Position numbers and translations under genes: made by a program. A DNA stretch of 64,000 bases, taken from positions 682,001 through 746,000 of the forward strand of contig NZ_JBHTJP010000035.1 in the NCBI RefSeq assembly GCF_042676025.1. The letters run 5' to 3'. Positions within the stretch are counted from its first letter, which is position 1. Each line of letters starts with the position of its first letter. Positions 23,691-31,185 of the stretch are shown here, one piece after another. The notes beneath the pieces were generated by a model. It was not told the origin of the DNA and searched no databases. It saw nothing but the letters and a program-made list of their open reading frames with translations. The stretch is from Salinimicrobium gaetbulicola. GTDB lineage: Bacteria > Bacteroidota > Bacteroidia > Flavobacteriales > Flavobacteriaceae.

Positions 23691-24746
23691 TTAAGTTACA
23701 CTTCCCTGGCAACTGCTGCCTGCACCGGCGGTGCAGCCGTAGCAATGTTGAGAAACAATAATGTCCCGGTCCTGTAATTTTTCCTTCTGGAAATCTTTAA
23801 TGTGCTTTACTTCTGAATTTACTTTCAGCTCCAGCATCTGGTTAAAGTCACAGTCGTAGAGCCACCCGTCCCAACTAACAGACAGCGTATTGGTGCACAT
23901 CACATTTTTCACTGCGGAAGGATTAAAAGCTTCCACAAGGGCGTACATGTAATCTTCGTAGTTTTCTGAAGCGATCAAATATTCCAGGAAACGACTTATA
24001 GGCAAATTGGTAATGCTGAAAAGCTGGTTGAAAGTGATGCCGAAGTCTTCTTTCAGGGCTTTTTTAAAATCCCGCTCAAGAGCTTCCTGTGAAGCCGGTA
24101 AAAATGCGCCGGAGGGATTATACACCAGGTCAAGCTTCAATCCGCTGCCTTCAACTCCATAGCCTGCTGCGTTCAGCATTTTTAAAGCTTCGATAGATCT
24201 ACCAAAAACTCCGTTCCCGCGCTGTCTGTCGGTTTTTTCTTTTTTGTAGAATGGAAGAGAAGAAACTACGTGTACATTGTGTTTTTTGAAGAACTCAGGT
24301 AGATCATGGTATTTTTTATTAGCCACAATGATGGTGAGATTTGACCTTACAATGAAATCTTTAATTCCGGCTTTGGCTGCTTCCTCAACAAACCACCTGA
24401 AATTTGGGTTCATTTCGGGAGCTCCCCCAGTAAGATCCAGGGTGTGCGCACCTGAACTTTTGATCACCTCCAAACACTGCTGCATGGTCTCCCGGGTCAT
24501 AATCTCTTTTCGGTCGGGCCCGGCATCAACATGGCAGTGGGAACAAACCTGGTTGCACATATAGCCCAGGTTGAGTTGTAAAATCTCCAACTCTTTTGGT
24601 TTTAGGGGAGCACAACCTGATTTTTCAAGCTTCTCCTTGAATTTGGGTAATTCGCCGTCTTCGAAAATTCCTGAATTCAGAATTTCCAATTGTTTATCAG
24701 GATTGGCAAGACTGTTCTTTCTTGCTGAAAGTGATTTTAAAGGCAT
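23691..24746 (-). CDS. arsS: Arsenosugar biosynthesis radical SAM protein ArsS
   Basis: Radical SAM enzyme, 351 residues, of the ArsS (radical SAM/Cys-rich) family. Known members join the 5-prime-deoxyadenosyl group of SAM to dimethylated arsenic, giving an arsenosugar nucleoside. The cluster motif CX3CX2C is at C64, C68 and C71 (CNQVCSHC) and LDLTGGAPEMNP is the SAM contact. The C-terminal Cys-rich end CYGCTAGAGSSCQG carries C335, C338 and C346; in seleno-variants one position of this tail is selenocysteine, here all are cysteine codons. No arsM methyltransferase gene is in the window. Confidence 0.88.
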   Translation of the reverse strand: MPLKSLSARKNSLANPDKQLEILNSGIFEDGELPKFKEKLEKSGCAPLKPKELEILQLNLGYMCNQVCSHCHVDAGPDRKEIMTRETMQQCLEVIKSSGAHTLDLTGGAPEMNPNFRWFVEEAAKAGIKDFIVRSNLTIIVANKKYHDLPEFFKKHNVHVVSSLPFYKKEKTDRQRGNGVFGRSIEALKMLNAAGYGVEGSGLKLDLVYNPSGAFLPASQEALERDFKKALKEDFGITFNQLFSITNLPISRFLEYLIASENYEDYMYALVEAFNPSAVKNVMCTNTLSVSWDGWLYDCDFNQMLELKVNSEVKHIKDFQKEKLQDRDIIVSQHCYGCTAGAGSSCQGSVT

Positions 24747-24809
24747 AAATGTCGATGGGTTATATATTTTCCCGAAAAGGGGAAATCATTTCCTCATTTT
24801 AAGATGGCT

Positions 24810-24893
24810 CTCTGTGCTTCCCTGGATCTGAGATCCCTCGTTCTCTCGAGTTGAACGTCTCCTTCGTCAGCACTCTGTGCTTCCCTGGATCTG
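24810..24893. repeat. 21-bp direct repeat flanking a REP-like sequence
   Basis: The sequence CTCTGTGCTTCCCTGGATCTG occurs perfectly at 24810-24830 and 24873-24893, 63 bases apart. Between them lies an imperfect palindrome (GTTC..CTCGAG..GAAC, 24840-24856) followed by CGTCTCCTTCGTCAGCA. The style resembles dispersed intergenic repeats of flavobacteria. The second copy ends one base before the stop codon of the peroxidase-like gene, so the unit lies exactly in the 148-base gap ahead of arsS. Confidence 0.7.
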
Positions 24894-24894
24894 C

Positions 24895-25230
24895 TCACAT
24901 TGATAATTTTTCGTATTTGTTCATCATCTGCACCCCGTGTACCAGGGTTGCACCCCCTTTTATGGAAGCACCTACGTGAATGGCTTCCATCATTTCCTCT
25001 TTTTCGATTCCTCTTTCCAGCCCGTCTTTGGTGTAAGCATCAATACAATATGGACACTGGACCACATGTGAGACAGCTAGCGCGATCAATGATTTTTCCC
25101 GTGCGGTAAGCGCACCTTCCTCAAAAACCTTGGAATAATAATCGAAGAACTTGTTTCCCAGTTCCTCATTCCATTCAGTGATATTTCCGAATTTTCTCAG
25201 ATCTGCCGGATCATAATACGTTTTAGCCAT
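24895..25230 (-). CDS. Arsenosugar-associated peroxidase-like protein (AhpD/CMD fold)
   Basis: Small cytoplasmic protein of 111 residues with the carboxymuconolactone decarboxylase/AhpD fold. The redox pair CPYC lies in VVQCPYCIDAYTKDGL at about residue 60; the usual histidine four residues on is replaced by tyrosine, as in the TIGR04169 group found next to ArsS. The remainder, AIHVGASIKGGATLVHG, fits the family. It is the first gene of the nine-gene minus operon and is separated from arsS by 148 bases containing a direct repeat. Its reaction is not known; a thiol-disulfide or peroxide role is likely. Confidence 0.85.
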   Translation of the reverse strand: MAKTYYDPADLRKFGNITEWNEELGNKFFDYYSKVFEEGALTAREKSLIALAVSHVVQCPYCIDAYTKDGLERGIEKEEMMEAIHVGASIKGGATLVHGVQMMNKYEKLSM

Positions 25231-25320
25231 GGGTCTTTTTTTTTGAACCCCTAATATACGGCTTTACCGACTATTTTATCCGGATTGTAATTTCTTCTGA
25301 TATGGAACAATAATGAAATT

Positions 25321-26421
25321 TCATTTCCTTTCAGGGACTTCATTTTCAATCTGAAGCAGCGGGAGATGCACCTTGAACTCATTTTCTGTCTGAATGACCT
25401 CAATGCTTTCCACGGAAAGAATACGGTACTTTTCCTTGATAACGGTCAAGGCATCTTCAGAAAAAAGCCCGGTTTTAGTAGTCCAAATGATCAAAATTCC
25501 TGAACTGGTTTCAATATGAATATCCAACGATTTATCAGCTGCATTTGAAGAGATCATCCTGTCAAGGACAAAGTAGAGGGAACCCGGTGGGATCTGGTAG
25601 TTTAAAAAACCATTGGAAATGTCAAATTGCATGCTAATTCTATCCCTGTAATGTGATTTTAGCAACCCGCAATAAGCCTTTGCGACATTTACTTCTTCTT
25701 TCAGAGTAATCAATTGTTCTTTTTGGTTCAGGAAAGAACGGTACAGGAACGAAAGATCGTTGAGGTAATTTGTGGCTTCTTGTTCGTTCTTTTTTATAAG
25801 TTCTTCCAGGGTTTCAAGACTGCGAAAAAGGAAGCCGGGGTTGACCTGGTCTTCAAGGTTTTTCAACTGTCCTCGAAATTCCTCTCGTTGAAGCTGTGCG
25901 TAATGCAGTTGCTCTGCGTGGATCTGTTTTTTGATCCTTTCACGTTCCACGAAATAATAGAAGAAAAGTCCAAGTATGGCGTGCAATACAACATTACGAC
26001 GTACCGCCTCCTCATCAAAGTATGCGTTGATGCCGTATATCTCATTAAGGACGAGCAAGATGAGCCAAATTGGTAGTAATTTGGTGGCCAGGGTCAATAA
26101 TAAAGTTGCCAGAACGACACTTACTCCTTCAATAACATTTATAAATTTTGTTTTTAACCTGTATACCTTTTCAGATTGGATAAAAGCCGAAATATGTGGG
26201 TAGATCCATACAAGAGAAACGAAATAGGCATAAGAGAAGAGCAATTCCAGTCCCAAGTCCCAAGTGAGAGGGCGAAATATTTCACCGAATTTAAGATAAA
26301 TGAAGATCCACTCTATGGCCACCGTTAAAATCGCTGCAAAAAACAGTTTTTTAGGCCAAGAAAGAGAAGTGATTTTTAGGACTCTTTTCTGTTTGAGTTT
26401 ATTTTGATCGAGGGTCTGCAT
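25321..26421 (-). CDS. LytS-type histidine kinase homologue lacking catalytic residues (pseudokinase)
   Basis: Membrane protein of 366 residues with about four helices, then a His_kinase-type region. In the place of the phospho-acceptor motif QVNPHFLFN it has QVNPGFLFR, with glycine at residue 196 (codon GGC), and the ATP-binding N-box seen in its neighbour as VENAIKHN is here DRMISSNA (287-294). So it should neither bind ATP normally nor autophosphorylate. It lies one base after the response-regulator gene and is clearly a paralogue of the intact kinase two genes upstream (same VNP-FLF context, same YRSF). The frame is intact, so it may serve as a sensor or scaffold. Confidence 0.85.
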   Translation of the reverse strand: MQTLDQNKLKQKRVLKITSLSWPKKLFFAAILTVAIEWIFIYLKFGEIFRPLTWDLGLELLFSYAYFVSLVWIYPHISAFIQSEKVYRLKTKFINVIEGVSVVLATLLLTLATKLLPIWLILLVLNEIYGINAYFDEEAVRRNVVLHAILGLFFYYFVERERIKKQIHAEQLHYAQLQREEFRGQLKNLEDQVNPGFLFRSLETLEELIKKNEQEATNYLNDLSFLYRSFLNQKEQLITLKEEVNVAKAYCGLLKSHYRDRISMQFDISNGFLNYQIPPGSLYFVLDRMISSNAADKSLDIHIETSSGILIIWTTKTGLFSEDALTVIKEKYRILSVESIEVIQTENEFKVHLPLLQIENEVPERK

Positions 26422-26422
26422 A

Positions 26423-27190
26423 TTATAGGTCCAGCCATTCTTTAAAAGCAGAAGCTTTATTACTACTTACTATCTGGTCAGTTTTTAATTCCGGGTTCAG
26501 AGAAAGGTGCAATCTACCTTTAAAATAGGGGCTCACTTCCTTGATCGCATCTATTCGGGTAATAAGTTGGCGGTTAGCCCTAAAAAAGTTTTTTGGGTCC
26601 AGGAGATCTTCAAGTTGATCAAGGGTGTAGTTCACGACAAAGCGTTTTCCTTCAGGCGTTACTAATAGAACGACCCCTTCTTCAGCCAAAAAATACGCGA
26701 TCTCCTCACTGGAAATGGTCCTGATAGTTTGCCCTGATTTTACCATAAACCTGGATTTGGAAGTCTTCCCGCTGTCTGAAACCGTATTTCTCAGAAGGTT
26801 TGATAAATTTTCCAGTTCCCGCGAAATATGGTCCTTATTTAGTTCTTCATATTTCTTAACTGCTTTTTCTAATTCATGCTTATCAATAGGTTTCAGTAAA
26901 TAATCGATGCTATTCACTTTAAATGCTTCCAGGGCATATTCATTATAGGCGGTTGTGAAAATGACAGGGCTCTTTACTTCTACCTGCCTGAAGATCTCAA
27001 AACTACTGCCATCAGAAAGATGAATATCACAAAAGATGAGATCGGGGAAAGAATGAGTGTTGAACCATTCCACCGCTTCCTCGACAGATTCGATTTTGTC
27101 CAGGATCTGGGTTTGTGGCCGTAGATCAGAGATCATTTTTTCAATCGCATTAGCCGCGAATGCTTCATCTTCAATTATCAAGATCTTCAT
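26423..27190 (-). CDS. LytTR-family response regulator
   Basis: Cytoplasmic regulator of 255 residues. The receiver domain (1-120) has the acidic pair E7/D8, phospho-acceptor D55 (LIFCDIHL), T79-region switch residues (FTTAYNEYA) and K101-region lysine in LLKPIDKHEL. After a linker, a LytTR DNA-binding domain (about 150-255) contains FMVKSGQTIR, FLAEEGVVLL and FFRANRQLIT, typical of the family. The start overlaps the kinase gene by 20 bases. It probably receives phosphate from the upstream kinase; targets may include the divergent receptor genes, which is inference. Confidence 0.93.
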   Translation of the reverse strand: MKILIIEDEAFAANAIEKMISDLRPQTQILDKIESVEEAVEWFNTHSFPDLIFCDIHLSDGSSFEIFRQVEVKSPVIFTTAYNEYALEAFKVNSIDYLLKPIDKHELEKAVKKYEELNKDHISRELENLSNLLRNTVSDSGKTSKSRFMVKSGQTIRTISSEEIAYFLAEEGVVLLVTPEGKRFVVNYTLDQLEDLLDPKNFFRANRQLITRIDAIKEVSPYFKGRLHLSLNPELKTDQIVSSNKASAFKEWLDL

Positions 27191-28343
27191 GAGAATTGGT
27201 ATTTAATAATGGGAGTTTAGTAATAAATTCTTTTTCGGTCTTATTAATAATTACTCTTTCTTCTGAAAGATATCGATAACGACTTTTAATATTATTAAGA
27301 CCGGTATGGGTGGATTCAAATTGTTCCAGCCTGGGCTGCAGGTTATTTTTTACAGCCACATGATCATTTTCGGTATAAATATAGATCCTGAGCGGTCTTT
27401 TTTTAGTAGAACCGTTGTGTTTAATGGCATTTTCGACAAGCATTTGAAGACAACCCGTGGGAAGTTTAAGGTTTAACTTTTCAGAATCGATTTGAATATC
27501 AAATTGAACAGCGGAACCAAAGCGCGTTTCCAAAAGGTAGATATAGGACCGGGTAACATCCAGTTCCTTTTTCAGAGAAACTAGGTGGTTTTGGCTATTT
27601 TCCATGAATGACCTGTAAATTTCACCCAGGCGACGGGTGAATTCAATGGCCTTCAATTTATCCTGGTGAATCAGTGAGCTTAGAACGTTTAAGCTGTTGA
27701 ATAAGAAATGCGGATTCACCTGATTTTTTAATCCTTCCAATTGAGCCTGGAAATTCTCCTTTTGAAGCCTGGCCGTTCTTAACATATCTTCCTGCAAATG
27801 TTTTTTACTTTTTTCCCGTTCCACGAAAAAATAAAAGAATAGGGAGAATATTCCACTTACCAGGTAAGCTGTCCTTATGCGGCCAGGGAGAGGTTCCAGG
27901 TCCGGAGCTAAAAGAAGCAGTGGTGCCAGGTTAAAAAGAGAGAGTAAAACTGCATTTGCAACCAATACAAGGCTAAGTTCAATAGCTCCTCTTATAAATG
28001 GATTATTATGCTGGATTCTTTCAAAAGCAAATTTCGAAATTAAGGGGAAGAACAGGAAGATCGAAAAGATATATAGAAAGTTGGTCAGGATCTCCAGCTG
28101 TAAAAATCTTTCCCGGGAAAGTTCTGAAACGCCTAAAAGCCCTCCCGTGTGTAGAAAAGCAAACAGCTCGTAAAGTAATAAGCTTACCAAGGCTGCCTGT
28201 CCCGCTTTTCGAAAAACCCAGAACAGACCTTTCGTATCTTTTTTTCTTTCGGTTAAATCCTTTTTTAAAACCTGCTTTTCGATCTTTTTGATTTTTGACT
28301 GGAAGTAAAAATAGAAAAAATAACCTGTTTTACTGAACTTCAT
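27171..28343 (-). CDS. LytS-type sensor histidine kinase
   Basis: Inner-membrane kinase of 390 residues: about four transmembrane helices within residues 45-175, a short coiled region, then the His_kinase domain. The phospho-acceptor H212 lies in QVNPHFLFN and the N-box VENAIKHN at 303-310, followed by the glycine-poor but recognisable ATP lid (THTGLNNIKSRY). It overlaps the response regulator gene by 20 bases, so they form a two-component pair. A TGGCTTTG box at 28368-28361 (minus strand) may be its -7 element. The intergenic region is shared with the divergent receptor gene. Confidence 0.92.
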   Translation of the reverse strand: MKFSKTGYFFYFYFQSKIKKIEKQVLKKDLTERKKDTKGLFWVFRKAGQAALVSLLLYELFAFLHTGGLLGVSELSRERFLQLEILTNFLYIFSIFLFFPLISKFAFERIQHNNPFIRGAIELSLVLVANAVLLSLFNLAPLLLLAPDLEPLPGRIRTAYLVSGIFSLFFYFFVEREKSKKHLQEDMLRTARLQKENFQAQLEGLKNQVNPHFLFNSLNVLSSLIHQDKLKAIEFTRRLGEIYRSFMENSQNHLVSLKKELDVTRSYIYLLETRFGSAVQFDIQIDSEKLNLKLPTGCLQMLVENAIKHNGSTKKRPLRIYIYTENDHVAVKNNLQPRLEQFESTHTGLNNIKSRYRYLSEERVIINKTEKEFITKLPLLNTNSHEDLDN

Positions 28344-28498
28344 AACTCACTCCATTTAAGCAAAGCCAAGGTCCTGATTCTTTCAAAAAGCCTTAACCAT
28401 TTCATGGTCTCAAAATCCGTTTTCAGCCATCAATTATCCTGCTTCACTGTTTTACAGATTTCATTTGCAGTTAGTTAGGCTAATATTTGTTCCGGTTA

Positions 28499-28524
28499 CT
28501 AACCAAAATGAAGTCTAACCAAAA
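28499..28524 (+). repeat. Direct repeat CTAACCAAAA x2 before the first receptor gene
   Basis: CTAACCAAAA stands at 28499-28508 and again at 28515-28524, a 16-base period, ending six bases before the ATG at 28531. An overlapping palindrome GGTTA-C-TAACC spans 28494-28504. The elements could bind a regulator such as the neighbouring LytTR protein, although the known LytTR period is nearer 21 bases. Confidence 0.4.
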
Positions 28525-28530
28525 ACTAAT

Positions 28531-30960
28531 ATGATGAAGTTGTATAAAAATTTTTTGTTTGTTTTAGCCCTTTTAATGAGCCAGATTCTTCTTGCCCAGG
28601 CGGGCGGTCTAAGCGGAAGCCTGATAGACCAGAAAGAAGAAACTATTCCTTTTGCTACCGTAGCGGTAATGAAATTACCTGATTCAACGGTAGTAACTGG
28701 AACTACCACCGAAATGGACGGAAGCTTTATAATGGAGGCTCCCGAAAAAGGGGAATTTCTGTTGAGGTTCAGTGCGATTGGCTTTGAGTCAACTTTTACC
28801 GAGCCTTTTAACGTCGGCGGAAAAGATTTCCGAAGAAATTTTGGGGTCATTACCATGAACGAAGAGGTCACTATGCTTAACGAGGTCATGGTACAGGCCT
28901 GGAAACCGCGTATTGAAATGGAAGCCGGTAAAATGGTGGTGAAAATTGAAGGAACGGCTATGGCTGCCGGAAGCACTGCCTTCGAAGTGGTCTCTAAATC
29001 CCCCGGAGTTTCAGCAGATCAGAACGGGAATCTGTTGTTAAATGGTAAAAGTGGTGCTAAGGTCATGATCAATGGGCGACTCACTTACCTTTCAGCTGAC
29101 CAGTTAAAGACTCTTTTGGAATCTATGCCTGCTGAGAATATCAAGAATATCGAATTGATCCACAACCCTTCTGCAAAATATGATGCTGAAGGATCTTCAG
29201 GGATCATAAATATCGAGCTTCGAGACGGGGTGGCACTTGGGTTTAACGGAAGTGTATATGGTGGAATGGAATTTAACAGGGAAAACTGGTATAATGCCGG
29301 AACAAACTTAAACTATAACGTAGGCAGATGGAATACCTTCTTTAGTGCAGATATTTCAAAGAGAGGGTTTACCAGAAAAAATGAAATTACAAGAGTGTAT
29401 ACATATGACTTTGACTACGATTATTTTCACCAAACTGGAGATCAACTGGAGACAAAATGGGTTCCTACTTTCCAGGCAGGAGCTGACTATAAAATAAATG
29501 AAGATCATAGTATAGGATTCAGAGCGAACTATTCCTTCTATAATGAAGATGGGAAGTGGGACACCGAGACCGAACTTGGAGATTTTGGAAGTGGGGACCT
29601 CCAAACTATTTCTGCCAGAAACAGATCAAATGAAGATTATAGCAATGGCCGTTTGAACGTTCATTATGAAGGAAAACTTGATACTGTTGGCACCACGATT
29701 TCAGCTAATTTGGATTATGTGCAGCTTTCAAAGGATCTTGATTCCCGCTTTACGAATAACTATTATTTTGTGCCGGAGGACAGGTCTGACCGGGAAGACC
29801 TTTTTAACCGAAGTATCTCAGACTATGAGATCTTTGCAGCGCAGGCAGATCTTACTCTTCCATTGAATCAAAGATCAAGTCTAAGTATGGGAGTGAAAGG
29901 AAGTAAAGTAGTTTCAGAAAGTGATCTTAAATTCTATTTGGGCCAAAATGAGTCCGGACAACTGGATGACACCAGGAGCAATGCATTTACTTATGAAGAA
30001 GAGATCTATGCGGCATACGCGAGTTATTCCAATAAGTTAAGTGATACCTGGGATCTTCAGCTTGGATTGAGGGCAGAAAAAACGGTTGGAAAGGGTATCT
30101 CTCCAACTATGGGTGAAATAAATGAAAAAGATTACCTGGATTTTTTCCCAAACGTGCAATTAAGCCAGAAGGTAAGTAAGAACTATCAGATCCAGTATTC
30201 TTATAGTAAAAGGATCAACAGGCCGAACTACAGCACATTAAATCCTTTCCTGTTCTATCTGGATCCTTACACATATATCGTAGGAAATCCTGATCTGGAT
30301 GCTGAGATCACCTCTTCCTTCGGAATTTCTCAAAGTTTCTTTAAGAAGTATATCCTAATGTTGAATTATAGTAAAACTAATGGTGCTACAGCCGAATATC
30401 CACAAACAGACTTGGAAACCGGGCAAGCTATTCTAACCACTGCTAATATGGATCAAAGGGAATCGTTTTCAGCGACTTTATTGGTGCCGGTTAAGCTCGC
30501 TTCTTTCTGGAATGTAGAAAATACTATTGTTTTTAACCAGACAAATTTTGATATTCCATATGAAGAGGGACTTATTGAGAATGACAATTTATTCTATTCA
30601 TTCCAGTCTAATAACCGTATCAAGCTGCCCTGGGATGTGAACATGGAACTTAACGCAAATTATATGGGGCCTGTTGCTTCTGGAGTATATTCCATAGGTG
30701 AAAGATGGTTCCTGGATGCGGGCCTTAAAAAAACATTTTTGAATGATCGTCTAGATGTTACTTTAAAAGCTACAGATATATTCAAAGGAATGGAGATCGA
30801 TGTGGAGGCTGAATATCCGGGGAGTACCTTTGAACTGAACCAGTATTTATATAACCGTGGTTTCAGTATTAATTTAAGATACAGGTTTAAAAATTCTAAA
30901 TCGCAGGAAACTGCCCGTCAAAATAAACTGGAAGAATTGAGCAGGGCGGGCGGTCAATAG
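28531..30960 (+). CDS. Outer-membrane beta-barrel receptor, TonB-dependent-like (paralogue 1)
   Basis: Outer-membrane protein of 809 residues. A signal peptide ends near LLAQAGG (about residue 25). An Ig-like carboxypeptidase-regulatory domain (about 28-105, GSLIDQKEETIPFATVAVM) precedes a plug-like part (about 110-235, with VMINGRLTYLS and KYDAEGSSGIINIEL), then a long beta-barrel rich in aromatic residues. This is the outer membrane beta-barrel family, related to SusC/TonB receptors; I see no clear TonB box. The ATG at 28531 is followed by a second ATG. The next gene is a close paralogue. Substrate unknown. Confidence 0.88.
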   Translation: MMKLYKNFLFVLALLMSQILLAQAGGLSGSLIDQKEETIPFATVAVMKLPDSTVVTGTTTEMDGSFIMEAPEKGEFLLRFSAIGFESTFTEPFNVGGKDFRRNFGVITMNEEVTMLNEVMVQAWKPRIEMEAGKMVVKIEGTAMAAGSTAFEVVSKSPGVSADQNGNLLLNGKSGAKVMINGRLTYLSADQLKTLLESMPAENIKNIELIHNPSAKYDAEGSSGIINIELRDGVALGFNGSVYGGMEFNRENWYNAGTNLNYNVGRWNTFFSADISKRGFTRKNEITRVYTYDFDYDYFHQTGDQLETKWVPTFQAGADYKINEDHSIGFRANYSFYNEDGKWDTETELGDFGSGDLQTISARNRSNEDYSNGRLNVHYEGKLDTVGTTISANLDYVQLSKDLDSRFTNNYYFVPEDRSDREDLFNRSISDYEIFAAQADLTLPLNQRSSLSMGVKGSKVVSESDLKFYLGQNESGQLDDTRSNAFTYEEEIYAAYASYSNKLSDTWDLQLGLRAEKTVGKGISPTMGEINEKDYLDFFPNVQLSQKVSKNYQIQYSYSKRINRPNYSTLNPFLFYLDPYTYIVGNPDLDAEITSSFGISQSFFKKYILMLNYSKTNGATAEYPQTDLETGQAILTTANMDQRESFSATLLVPVKLASFWNVENTIVFNQTNFDIPYEEGLIENDNLFYSFQSNNRIKLPWDVNMELNANYMGPVASGVYSIGERWFLDAGLKKTFLNDRLDVTLKATDIFKGMEIDVEAEYPGSTFELNQYLYNRGFSINLRYRFKNSKSQETARQNKLEELSRAGGQ

Positions 30961-30988
30961 TTCAATTCTTCATTTAAACTTCATCATG

Positions 30989-31017
30989 AAATCCCGGATT
31001 CATTTCCGGGATTTTTT
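30989..31017 (+). terminator. Terminator after receptor paralogue 1
   Basis: AAATCCCGGA-TTCATT-TCCGGGATTT (30989-30998 with 31005-31014) followed by six T. Nearly the same hairpin stands behind paralogue 2. Confidence 0.88.
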
Positions 31018-31185
31018 GTTTTTATAGATTTGAGTGATACACTTAGAAGAGGTTCCAAATATTTTCATCCAGTTTATTTCCTGATTCACTCTCTTATAAT
31101 CCCACTTCAACTTTTTCATGTTTTAAAAGTTGCACATCAACAGCATATTTGCCCGAACGATCAATCAATCAAAAAATTTACAGTG

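Noticed and set aside
25321..26421. An ordinary active histidine kinase
   Set aside because: The phospho-acceptor His is a GGC glycine codon and the N-box asparagine pattern is absent, although the protein family is clear.
31030..31185. N-terminal extension of receptor paralogue 2
   Set aside because: The start at 31186 gives a normal signal peptide that matches paralogue 1; the extension has no family match.
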